DNA of 41,315 nucleotides from an uncultured Verrucomicrobiota bacterium (GCA_903904685.1 CAIVDS010000095.1:1-41315); one strand, 5' to 3'. Positions 28,622 through 35,473 are shown, counted from the stretch's first letter. The notes: generated by a model from the sequence alone, not told the origin. A program made the numbers and translations.

Positions 28622-29897
28622 GGATTCCGCCTTCGGCGGAATCTACGCCGGAAAACGCGTGCTGGTCACCGGCCACACCGGTTTCAAAGGCTCTTGGCTG
28701 TGCGAATGGTTGCTGAGTCTTGGAGCCGATGTGACCGGCTTTGCCCTGCCTCCGGCAACGCAACCGTCATTGTTCGACCAACTCGGCCTTGCTTCGCGTC
28801 TGCGCCATGTCGTGGGAGATGTGCGCGACCTGTCCGCCGTCCGCCGCGTGCTGGAGGAAACCAAGCCCGATTTCGTCTTCCATCTCGCGGCCCAACCGCT
28901 GGTGCGTCTCTCCTACGACCAGCCGGTCGAAACCTATGCGACCAACATCATGGGCACGGTCAACATTCTTGAAGCGCTGCGACTTTATCAAGCCGAGTTG
29001 AAGTCCCAAGTTGAAGTTGAAAGTAAGGGCACCAATCCGGGCTCTGAACTTAAATCTGCCACTTCAAGCTGCGGTCGCGTCATCGCGGCCGTGATGATCA
29101 CCACGGACAAATGCTACGAAAACAAGGAATGGGTGCACAGCTATCGCGAGGAGGATCCGATGGGTGGCTACGATCCCTACAGTTCGTCCAAGGGCGCAGC
29201 CGAACTGGTCATCGCCGCCTACCGTCGGTCGTATTTTACCCCTCCAGCCGATCACCCCCCTCTCAACGATTCAACCCCGCAGGTCCGCGTGGCCTCGGCG
29301 CGTGCGGGCAACGTGCTCGGCGGCGGGGATTGGGCGATGGACCGCATCGTGCCCGACGCCATCCGCGCATTGCAAAGAGGCCGACCCATTCCCGTGCGCA
29401 ACAAAGTCGCCACACGCCCCTGGCAGCATGTGCTGGAGCCGCTTTCAGGTTATCTGCTTTTGGCCAGCGAGCTGGCCAAAACAGTTCAAGTTTCGAATTC
29501 AGGTTCAAGCCCGGCCAACGCCGGCGACTTGAACGGGGAGCTTGAACGGTTGAAAGCACTCCGCGGCGCCTTCAACTTCGGCCCGGCGCTTACCTCCAAC
29601 CGCACCGTGGTCGACCTGGTGCAGGAGATACTCAAGCACTGGCCCGGCAGGTGGGAGGACAAGAGCGACCCCAAGGGGGTGCATGAAGCGCAACTGCTCA
29701 ATCTGGCCACCGACAAGGCCTATCACTTCCTTGGTTGGCGGCCGTCATGGAACTTTGAGCAAACGCTGGAGAAAACCGTCACCTGGTATCGTCAGGTCGA
29801 GGCGCATCCGGCCTCCGTCGACACCGTCACTTTGCAGCATATCGCAGACTACCAAAAAGCCGCCCGTGAACTTGGGTTGCCGTGGGCCGCAAGCTGA
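28590..29897 (+). CDS. rfbG: CDP-glucose 4,6-dehydratase with two in-frame repeat insertions
   Basis: The enzyme converts CDP-glucose to CDP-4-keto-6-deoxyglucose. NAD binding is seen in VTGHTGFKGSW (26-36), the active site in PYSSSK (196-201), and TTDKCYENKEW, SARAGNVLGGGDW and TRPWQHVLEPLSGYLLLA are family hallmarks. The protein has 435 residues against about 360 usually. The surplus lies in an N-terminal stretch from the element-2 arm (LNLNSKLKP), an insertion at about 134-162 just before VIAAVMITTDK, and another at about 298-327 before FNFGPA. Both insertions are encoded by word-repeat palindromes and keep the frame. The GTG start at 28590 has AGGAG upstream. Whether the longer protein is fully active is unknown. 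Confidence 0.92.
   Translation: MSLNLNSKLKPDSAFGGIYAGKRVLVTGHTGFKGSWLCEWLLSLGADVTGFALPPATQPSLFDQLGLASRLRHVVGDVRDLSAVRRVLEETKPDFVFHLAAQPLVRLSYDQPVETYATNIMGTVNILEALRLYQAELKSQVEVESKGTNPGSELKSATSSCGRVIAAVMITTDKCYENKEWVHSYREEDPMGGYDPYSSSKGAAELVIAAYRRSYFTPPADHPPLNDSTPQVRVASARAGNVLGGGDWAMDRIVPDAIRALQRGRPIPVRNKVATRPWQHVLEPLSGYLLLASELAKTVQVSNSGSSPANAGDLNGELERLKALRGAFNFGPALTSNRTVVDLVQEILKHWPGRWEDKSDPKGVHEAQLLNLATDKAYHFLGWRPSWNFEQTLEKTVTWYRQVEAHPASVDTVTLQHIADYQKAARELGLPWAAS
28623..28643 (+). repeat. Perfect 9-bp hairpin next to the right end of element 2
   Basis: GATTCCGCC pairs with GGCGGAATC across a TTC loop, two bases after the right arm. It encodes residues 12-18 of RfbG, before the conserved part of that protein begins, so it may be part of the insertion. 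Confidence 0.7.
28996..29070 (+). repeat. In-frame ORF-less word-repeat palindrome in rfbG, copy 1
   Basis: The left part contains AGTTGAAGT, then AGTTGAAGTTGAAAGT. The right part contains GAACTTAAAT and ACTTCAAGCT, so GTTGAAGT/ACTTCAAG words face each other around a 21-base centre. It matches an insertion of about 27 residues relative to the dehydratase family. The word is the same as in element 2 (GTTnAAGT). Confidence 0.75.
29458..29556 (+). repeat. Perfect hairpin followed by in-frame word-repeat palindrome in rfbG, copy 2
   Basis: A perfect 10-bp hairpin (TTTTGGCCAG/CTGGCCAAAA, loop CGAG; 29458-29481) encodes the conserved LLLASELAK. One base later the left arm begins at 29483 (AGTTCAAGTTTC, then GGTTCAAG), and the right arm at 29527-29556 carries ACTTGAAC and GCTTGAACGG. 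The centre is a small CCGGC/GCCGG hairpin. The insert adds about 25-30 residues to the protein without breaking the frame. Confidence 0.75.
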
Positions 29898-29902
29898 GCA
29901 TT

Positions 29903-29972
29903 TACCATGAAGGTCGGAAAAACCTGAGATACTGCCTGAGCAACCCTCCATGAGCTTCATGTCCTTCATGGT
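29903..29972 (+). repeat. CATGAAG-word hairpin, unit A
   Basis: TACCATGAAGGTC at the left faces CTCCATGAGCTTC and ATGTCCTTCATGGTTA at the right. The unit follows the rfbG stop by five bases. A linker with GATATAGGAATTG leads directly into unit B, and a similar linker joins units D and E. Confidence 0.75.
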
Positions 29973-29998
29973 TAAAACTCCGGCGATATAGGAATTGA

Positions 29999-30064
29999 TA
30001 TACCATGTAGAACATGAGGATCATGAAGGTCGGAAAGGCTGTGAGATTGCAGCCTGATTGAGTT
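29999..30064 (+). repeat. CATGAAG-word left arm, unit B, upstream of the GxxExxY gene
   Basis: TACCATGTAG, AACATGAGG and ATCATGAAGGTCGG are three 9-base words in the left-arm orientation. No right arm follows before the GxxExxY ORF, so the ORF may occupy the space between this arm and the right arm of unit C. Confidence 0.7.
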
Positions 30065-30103
30065 TATTTCTGTCCTCCCAGAGATTCATCGTTGGACTTT
30101 TTT

Positions 30104-30475
30104 ATGGAAAACAACCCATTGGTTTCCGAGGTCATCAATTGCGCGATTGAAGTTCACAAGGCGCTTGAGCCGGGACTGCTGGAGTCAGCTTATGAAGCCT
30201 GCCTGTGCCGGGAATTGGAGCTCCGAAAAATTTCCTACCAAAGGCAGGTTCCGCTCACTTTTTTATACAAGGGAATCCAAATCGATTTCGCCTATCGCAT
30301 GGATATTGTCGTCGCCGACGCTCTCCTTTTGGAGCTGAAGAGCGTCGATCACTTGCATCCTCTCCACGAAGCCCAGCTTATCAGCTATCTCAAGTTGTCA
30401 AAGCTCAAGCAGGGTCTCCTCATCAACTTTAACACCAAACTGCTCAAGGATGGGCTTAAAAGTTTCCTGAATTGA
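30104..30475 (+). CDS. GxxExxY protein (PDDEXK_3-like nuclease fold)
   Basis: The 123-residue protein has the defining motif GLLESAYEACL (G-x-x-E-x-x-Y), a later D-x-V/E-x-K-like core in MDIVVADALLLELKSV, and LHEAQLISYLKLSKLKQGLL. Proteins of this family (PF13366) are predicted members of the PD-(D/E)XK nuclease superfamily, but no activity is established that I know of. The ATG at 30104 is preferred; a TTG at 30092 would add four residues. It lies between rfbG and rfbH with CATGAAG-word repeats on both sides, the downstream one starting at its stop codon. This suggests it is cargo or a driver of that repeat family and not part of sugar synthesis. Confidence 0.88.
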   Translation: MENNPLVSEVINCAIEVHKALEPGLLESAYEACLCRELELRKISYQRQVPLTFLYKGIQIDFAYRMDIVVADALLLELKSVDHLHPLHEAQLISYLKLSKLKQGLLINFNTKLLKDGLKSFLN

Positions 30476-30615
30476 TTTACCATGAAGAGCATGAGGACCA
30501 TGAAGATTGGAAAAGCTTGAGGCATCGCCTGATCGAGAAGCCCTCAATTATATTTATATTCTTTGTGGTCAGTGATTTGAGTCTCTCCATGCCCTCCATG
30601 TTCTTCATGGTTCAT
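30476..30615 (+). repeat. CATGAAG-word hairpin, unit C
   Basis: The left arm (ACCATGAAG, AGCATGAGG, ACCATGAAG) starts at the GxxExxY stop codon. The right arm (30582-30615) is its imperfect inverted partner with about 21 of 27 matches. Thirty bases inside the unit (30507-30536) recur exactly in unit E at 35361-35390. It ends 11 bases before rfbH. Confidence 0.8.
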
Positions 30616-30626
30616 CTTTCCCAAAA

Positions 30627-32378
30627 ATGACTCCCGCCCAACTTAAAGCCGAGATCCTTCGTCTGACCCGCGAATACTCCGCGCTCGTCCACACCGGGCA
30701 ACGCCCCGGTGACGAGGCCGCCCACTCGTCGTGGGCTCCCGGCCAGATCATCTCTTACGCCGGCCGCGTTTTTACCGAGGACGAAGTCGAGGCCGCCGTC
30801 GGTTCCACGCTGGATTTCTGGCTGACGCTCGGCCCCGAGGGCGAAGCCTTCGAGCGGGAGCTCGCCGCCCTCATGGGAGTCAGGCACTCGCTTCTGGTCA
30901 ATTCCGGCTCCTCGGCCAACCTTGTCGCCCTGGCGGCGCTCACCACCCACAAGCTCCCGGCGCACAAGCGCATTCAGCCGGGCGACGAAGTCATCACGGT
31001 GGCCGCGGGGTTTCCCACCACCGCCACGCCGATCATTCAAAACGGCGCCGTGGCCGTCTTCATCGACAACGACCCCGCCACCGGCAACATCCGTCCCGGA
31101 CAGCTTGAAGCCGCCTACGTCGCCGGCAAGACCAAGGCCGTGATGATCGCCCACGCCCTGGGCAATCCATTCGACCTCGGCGCCGTGCTGGCTTTCTGCC
31201 GCAAATACGACCTCTGGCTCATCGAGGACAACTGCGACGCCCTCGGATGCACCTATAGCCTTCCCGTAGCGCGCGCCAAGGTGCTCGGACTTGATCACCT
31301 GCTAAAATTGGCGGAGGCGAACGCGGCAGCCGCGTCAGTTGAAGTTCAAAGTTTAAGTTCAAGTGGCTCGGAAGCTTCAACTTCAACTCAACACTTCAAC
31401 CCGAAGGTTCCCTTCATCCGTGATGGTGTGCTAACGGCATATACCGGATCGTTCGGGGACTTGAGCACGCAGTCGTTTTATCCTCCTCATCATCTTACGA
31501 TGGGCGAGGGCGGGGCGGTCAACATCGTCTCCCGTCCGCCGCTCAAGACCTATGTCGAGAGCTTCCGCGACTGGGGTCGCGACTGCTGGTGCGCCTCCGG
31601 CAAGGACGACACCTGCGGCAAGCGCTTTGGCTGGCAGCTTGGAGAACTCCCCAAGGGCTACGATCACAAATACATTTACAGCCACCTCGGCTACAACCTG
31701 AAGCCACTCGATCCCCAGGCCGCGATCGGCCGCCAGCAACTCAAGAAGCTCCCCGCCTTCATCGAGGCGCGTAAGAAAAACTGGGAGACTCTCCGCGCCG
31801 GCCTCGCCGACTTGGAGCACGTCTTCGATTTCACCCTGCCGACACATGCCACCGCCTGGCGCGGCGCGGCGGCCCGCGTTGAAGGGGCAAGTTTAAGTGG
31901 CAAGCAAACCCATGCGAATGCCGACCCTTCAACTTATCACTTGAACTTCAACTGGGATCAGTCCGGTTGCCGGACCGACCCAAGCTGGTTCGGCTTCATG
32001 CTGCGCGTGAAGGCCTCCGCACCGTTCAGCCACACCGACCTTGCCTGTCATCTTAACGAAAAGAAGATCGGCAACCGGATGTTCTTCGGGGGAAATCTCC
32101 TGCGCCAGCCCGCCTTTGTGCAGCTCCGCAAGGACCGCCCCGACGCCCTGCGGGTTGTCTCCGCCGATGGCCGCGCGCTGACGACCGCCCAGCTTGAAGT
32201 TGAACTTAAAGCTTCAACGGGAGGCGAAGCCTCTTCGCCGCTTCCCGGTGCCGACGTGATCATGCACCGCGCCCTCTTCCTCGGCACCTATCCCGGGCTG
32301 ACCGCCGCGATGCTCGCCTACGAAATCAAAGTGATCCGCGAATTTGTTGAAAACCGGCGGTCGGCCGCTTCCACTTGA
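30627..32378 (+). CDS. rfbH: CDP-4-keto-6-deoxyglucose 3-dehydrase (E1) with three in-frame repeat insertions
   Basis: This PMP- and iron-sulfur-dependent dehydrase removes the 3-hydroxyl in 3,6-dideoxyhexose synthesis. The histidine that replaces the usual PLP lysine is in PPHHLTMGEGG (288-289). The iron-sulfur motif C-x-C-x7-C is C320, C322 and C330. The fourth ligand, in NCDALGCTY (C203), is normally 58 residues upstream but is 117 away here, because about 59 residues are inserted at 211-269. Two more insertions lie at about 413-450 and 510-545, so the protein has 583 residues against about 440. All three contain word-repeat palindromes and keep the frame. E1 needs a reductase partner (RfbI type) that is not in the window. 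Confidence 0.93.
   Translation: MTPAQLKAEILRLTREYSALVHTGQRPGDEAAHSSWAPGQIISYAGRVFTEDEVEAAVGSTLDFWLTLGPEGEAFERELAALMGVRHSLLVNSGSSANLVALAALTTHKLPAHKRIQPGDEVITVAAGFPTTATPIIQNGAVAVFIDNDPATGNIRPGQLEAAYVAGKTKAVMIAHALGNPFDLGAVLAFCRKYDLWLIEDNCDALGCTYSLPVARAKVLGLDHLLKLAEANAAAASVEVQSLSSSGSEASTSTQHFNPKVPFIRDGVLTAYTGSFGDLSTQSFYPPHHLTMGEGGAVNIVSRPPLKTYVESFRDWGRDCWCASGKDDTCGKRFGWQLGELPKGYDHKYIYSHLGYNLKPLDPQAAIGRQQLKKLPAFIEARKKNWETLRAGLADLEHVFDFTLPTHATAWRGAAARVEGASLSGKQTHANADPSTYHLNFNWDQSGCRTDPSWFGFMLRVKASAPFSHTDLACHLNEKKIGNRMFFGGNLLRQPAFVQLRKDRPDALRVVSADGRALTTAQLEVELKASTGGEASSPLPGADVIMHRALFLGTYPGLTAAMLAYEIKVIREFVENRRSAAST
31321..31400 (+). repeat. In-frame word-repeat palindrome in rfbH, copy 1, preceded by a perfect mini-hairpin
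   Basis: ACGCGG/CCGCGT with a CAG loop (31321-31335) is followed, one base later, by a left arm (31337-31364) with GTTGAAGT, AGTTTAAGTT and CAAGT words. The right arm (31373-31400), with CTTCAACTTCAACT and ACTTCAAC, is complementary at 20 of 27 positions. The loop is eight bases. It lies in the extra stretch between the two iron-sulfur cysteine clusters. Confidence 0.8.
31865..31952 (+). repeat. In-frame word-repeat palindrome in rfbH, copy 2
   Basis: The left arm starts at 31878 with GTTGAAGG and CAAGTTTAAGTGG. The right arm (31925-31952) has CCTTCAACTT, CACTTGAAC and TTCAAC. A 5-bp hairpin (CGCGG/CCGCG) ends exactly where the left arm begins, but in GC-rich DNA this one may be chance. It falls in the surplus before the conserved TDPSWFGF. 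Confidence 0.7.
32191..32246 (+). repeat. In-frame word-repeat palindrome in rfbH, copy 3, with adjacent perfect hairpin
   Basis: AGCTTGAAGTTGAAC and TTAAAGCTTCAAC face each other at 32191-32218. GGCGAAG/CTTCGCC with a CCT loop follows at 32223-32239, and outer GGGA/TCCC bases extend it. It encodes the surplus AQLEVELKASTGGEASSPLP just before the conserved C-terminal part. Confidence 0.7.
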
Positions 32379-32944
32379 ACCGCACAGCGCCATGGCCGCA
32401 TCCCAAGGCCTTCATTTTGGATCGGGACGGCACCTTGATCTCCCATGTGCCGTATCTCCATGATCCCGATAAGATTGTGCTTTTGCCGGGCGTTCGAGAT
32501 GGATTGCTGCAAGCGGTGTCGGCGGGGGTGAAACTGTTTCTTCACACCAACCAATCCGGGGTGGGGCGCGGTTATTTCACGCTGGAGGCGGTTCACGCCT
32601 GCAACCGGCGCCTGGTCGAATTGCTGGACATCGGCCCCGCTCCCTTCGCCCGCATCTGCATAGCGTCCGAGGCACCCGACCAGTCCAGCCGCCATCGCAA
32701 GCCTTCCCCCGTATTTGCGGAGGAAGTGACGAGGGAGTTCGGCTTTCGTCGCGAAGAGCTGTGGTATCTCGGCGACCGGGGCTCGGATTTGAAAACCGCC
32801 CACGCCGCCGGCACCAACGGAGCCGGAATAGCGACGGGGCTGGATGACCTGACGGCGGAATTGGCCGAAGCCGGTCTCGCCGGCGCCTACCCGATTTTTT
32901 CAAGGTTTGATCTGGCGGTGAAACACATCCTCGGCACCTCATGA
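32375..32944 (+). CDS. GmhB-like HAD phosphatase without the zinc-binding loop
   Basis: The 189-residue protein belongs to the histidinol-phosphate/heptose-bisphosphate phosphatase branch of the HAD superfamily. Its catalytic DRDGT is at 16-20, TNQSGVGRG at 58-66, RKPSP at 108-112 and GDRGSD at 133-138. In heptose synthesis GmhB removes the 7-phosphate from heptose 1,7-bisphosphate. The CPHxP and CxC cysteines that bind zinc in typical GmhB are missing (the segment reads CIASEAPDQSSRHRKP). No ATG is available; the frame begins with TTG at 32375, overlapping the rfbH stop and lying inside a CCACTTGAAC word of the repeat family. It overlaps the kinase gene by four bases. Confidence 0.82.
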   Translation: MNRTAPWPHPKAFILDRDGTLISHVPYLHDPDKIVLLPGVRDGLLQAVSAGVKLFLHTNQSGVGRGYFTLEAVHACNRRLVELLDIGPAPFARICIASEAPDQSSRHRKPSPVFAEEVTREFGFRREELWYLGDRGSDLKTAHAAGTNGAGIATGLDDLTAELAEAGLAGAYPIFSRFDLAVKHILGTS

Positions 32945-33933
32945 CTCCCTCCGACATCCTCTCCCGTTTTTCCGGCCTGCGTATCCTGGTGATCGGCGAC
33001 CTCATGCTCGACCACTATGTGTGGGGCGAGGTCTCACGGATTTCGCCCGAGGCCCCCGTGCCGATCGTGCATGTCGTGCGCGAGTCCGACACCGCCGGCG
33101 GCGCGGCCAACGTCGCGCTCAACCTCGCCGCGCTCGGTGTTCGCGCCGAGGTCATCGGCTGCCTGGGGGACGACGCGGCGGGCGCCCGTCTGCGCGGCCT
33201 GCTTGACGCCCGCGGCATCGCCACCGCCCGCTGCGCGGTGTGTCCTGGCGCGCCGACCATCGTCAAAACCCGCGTGGTCGCCCGCACGCAGCAACTATGC
33301 CGCATCGATCACGAGGCGACGCGATCCGCTTATGATTTTGCGGGCAGTGCCGGCGGAGAGGCGGCTCTTTCCGCCGCCGTGGCCGAGGCCGACGCCATCA
33401 TCGTTTCCGACTACGCCAAGGGTGTGGTTACGCAGGCCCTTCTCGACCGGGTGATCGCCCTTGGCAAGACCCATGGCCATCTCGTGGCCGTCGATCCCAA
33501 GCCCGCCCGCCGACTTAATCTTACCGGCGCGGGGGTGATGACGCCCAACCGCGCCGAGGCGCTGGAGCTGGCCGGCCTGGCCGGTGACGGCGGCGGCGAG
33601 CCTCCCGCTTTGGAGGAGATTGCCCGCCGCATCCACGCGGCCTACGCCCCCGCGCTCCTCGTCATCACGCTGGGGGCCGACGGCATGGCCCTCTGCCGCG
33701 AAGGTCGCGTCGAGCATCGCATGCCCACCCACGCCCGCGAGGTGTTCGATGTCTCCGGCGCGGGGGATACCGTCATTGCCATGCTGACCGCCGCGCTGGC
33801 GGCGAAGGCCTCGCCGGTCGATGCCGCGCACCTCGCCAATCTTGCGGCCGGCATCGTCGTGTCCAAGTTCGGCACCGCCACCGTCACGCCCGCCGAGGTG
33901 TTGGAGTTTGCGAAGGAATGTTCCGGCCCATGA
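32941..33933 (+). CDS. D-glycero-beta-D-manno-heptose-7-phosphate kinase (HldE N-domain type)
   Basis: The 330-residue PfkB/ribokinase-family protein matches the kinase half of HldE (RfaE domain I). It has LVIGDLMLDHYVWGEVSRIS and PEAPVPIVH at the start, GGAANVALNLA (53-63), KTRVVARTQQLCRID (109-123) and the anion-hole motif GAGDT (273-277). The cytidylyltransferase half of HldE is absent, so the activating step must be done by another protein, possibly the N-terminal domain of the fused gene at 21187. The start ATG overlaps the phosphatase stop (ATGA), and its end overlaps the heptosyltransferase start, so the three heptose genes form a tightly coupled set. Confidence 0.92.
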   Translation: MTPSDILSRFSGLRILVIGDLMLDHYVWGEVSRISPEAPVPIVHVVRESDTAGGAANVALNLAALGVRAEVIGCLGDDAAGARLRGLLDARGIATARCAVCPGAPTIVKTRVVARTQQLCRIDHEATRSAYDFAGSAGGEAALSAAVAEADAIIVSDYAKGVVTQALLDRVIALGKTHGHLVAVDPKPARRLNLTGAGVMTPNRAEALELAGLAGDGGGEPPALEEIARRIHAAYAPALLVITLGADGMALCREGRVEHRMPTHAREVFDVSGAGDTVIAMLTAALAAKASPVDAAHLANLAAGIVVSKFGTATVTPAEVLEFAKECSGP

Positions 33934-35027
33934 TCCGCCCGCGTCGCATCCTTCTCTATCGCCTTGGCAGCATGGGAGACACCTTGGTGGCCCTTCCTTG
34001 CATCCACTCCCTCCGCCGGTGGTTTCCCGAGGCGCACATCACCTGGCTCACCAACCTGCCGGTCAACATCAAGGCCCGCGCCGGCACCGACCTGCTTGCT
34101 GGCACCGGTTTGGTCGACGAGTATCTGAGCTATCCGACGGGGCTTCGCGGCCCGCGCGAGCTCTGGGCGCTGGGTTGCCAGCTGGCGGCGGGCCGCTATG
34201 ATCTGGTGATCGATCTGGCGGCCGCCCGCGGGCTGGCCAAGACCGTCCGCGACGCCGCCTTCTTCAAAGCCTGCGGTTTCATGCGCGTTGTCGGCCTGCC
34301 TTGGTCAAAACGCGACCTGCATTGCCTGCCCGATCCGTCTCGCCCCGGGTTATACGAGGCGGAGTCCGCCCGTCTTGCCCGCCGTCTCGCCCCGCTGGGA
34401 GCCATCGACCTTGCCGACCGTTCGCTTTGGAGTCTGGACCTGCGACCGGATGAACTCGCCGCTGCCCGTCGTCGCCTTGCCGAGGCCGGGGTGGGAGGGC
34501 GCACCATCGTGGCCAGTGTGGGCACCAAGGCCGATGCGAAGGACTGGACTCAGGCCAACTGGATCGCACTTCTCGAAAAGCTGGGGGCAACCCATCCCGA
34601 TCTGGGCCTCGTGATGTTGGGTGCTCCCGATGAACACGAACGCTCGCGCATTTGCCTGGATGTTTGGCCGGGACCCAAGGCCAACCTCGCAGGTAGCCTT
34701 ACGGTGCGGGAGTCGGCCGCGATTTTGCAGGGAGCGGAGCTGTTTCTTGGCCACGACAGCGGCCCCATGCACCTTGCCGCCGCCGTCAATACACGTTGCC
34801 TGGCTATCTTTTCCGCTCAAAACCGGCCAGGGCATTGGTATCCGGCCGGCCCGGGACACCATGTCTTCTATCACCAGACCGAGTGCTTCGGATGCGGCCT
34901 GGCGAATTGTGTCGAGCACAACAAAAAATGCATCCTTGCGATCAAGCCCGCCGAAGTGTGGTCGGTCGCCTGTTCGTTTTTGCAGTCACCTTCCGGCCCC
35001 AAGGTGCCAATGGCGACCAACGGCTGA
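33930..35027 (+). CDS. Family 9 glycosyltransferase, ADP-heptose:LPS heptosyltransferase type
   Basis: The 365-residue protein has the GT9 pattern. It begins ILLYRLGSMGDTLVALPCIH, the loop that binds the donor diphosphate, and continues with SVGTKADAKDWTQANWIAL and the conserved GHDSGPMHLAAAV near residue 275. It would add heptose to the LPS core at the inner face of the membrane. The ATG at 33930 forms an ATGA overlap with the kinase gene and has AAGGA upstream; an ATG at 33918 has no room for a ribosome-binding site. A cysteine pair near the end (FGCGLANC) resembles the NxHxxC-like ends of other heptosyltransferases. Confidence 0.92.
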   Translation: MIRPRRILLYRLGSMGDTLVALPCIHSLRRWFPEAHITWLTNLPVNIKARAGTDLLAGTGLVDEYLSYPTGLRGPRELWALGCQLAAGRYDLVIDLAAARGLAKTVRDAAFFKACGFMRVVGLPWSKRDLHCLPDPSRPGLYEAESARLARRLAPLGAIDLADRSLWSLDLRPDELAAARRRLAEAGVGGRTIVASVGTKADAKDWTQANWIALLEKLGATHPDLGLVMLGAPDEHERSRICLDVWPGPKANLAGSLTVRESAAILQGAELFLGHDSGPMHLAAAVNTRCLAIFSAQNRPGHWYPAGPGHHVFYHQTECFGCGLANCVEHNKKCILAIKPAEVWSVACSFLQSPSGPKVPMATNG

Positions 35028-35214
35028 GATTCTACGTCCAATACCTTTCCGTCGTCTTTTTTTAAGCATGCCCGCCCTTGCGCAGATGGGCAGTCCTGAA
35101 GGAAGCGGTTGGGCACGCCCGTGGGCAGGCACCTATCCGATGCACCGATGGAGTGTCAGGCCGGTTTTTATGTCAAAGAATCAGGCCCCGGCATGAGATT
35201 GATATGAGAATCGG

Positions 35215-35308
35215 TTTACCATGTAGAGCATGAAGACCATGAAGGTCGGGCTCTAAATTGCGGTTTGATTGAGAAGCTCCATGCCCTTCATGTCCTCCAT
35301 GGTAGAAA
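35215..35308 (+). repeat. CATGAAG-word hairpin, unit D
   Basis: The left arm (TACCATGTAG, AGCATGAAG, ACCATGAAGG) and the inverted right arm (CTCCATGCCC, TTCATGTCC, TCCATGGTA) match at about 22 of 28 positions around a 27-base centre. It lies in the 446-base gap between the heptosyltransferase and methyltransferase genes. That gap (35028-35473) holds no gene. It contains only units D and E and some plain sequence. Confidence 0.82.
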
Positions 35309-35328
35309 CTCAGTCGATATGAGAATTG

Positions 35329-35427
35329 TTTTACCATGAAGCACATGAAGACCATGAAGCTTGGAAAAGCTTGAGGCATCGCCTGATCGATAAGTTTGAA
35401 CTTGAACGCATAACTTGAACTGAAGCG
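35329..35427 (+). repeat. CATGAAG-word left arm, unit E, truncated by an ACTTGAAC-word stretch
   Basis: TACCATGAAG, CACATGAAG and ACCATGAAGC are followed by the 30 bases shared with unit C. Instead of a right arm, the sequence changes at 35392 to GTTTGAACTTGAAC and AACTTGAACTGAAGCG words. Units D and E are joined by CGATATGAGAATTG, like the linker between A and B. The 15-mer ACTTGAACTGAAGCG recurs exactly at 36563, also just before a gene. Confidence 0.78.
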
Positions 35428-35473
35428 ACCGTGCTGTCCGCAGATTTTCTCCAATCCGTCCACTCTCTTCTTT

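Noticed and set aside
29903-30615. CRISPR-like array from the repeated CATGAAG words
   Set aside because: Words of 9 bases follow each other without unique spacers, units are inverted palindromes, and no cas gene is present.
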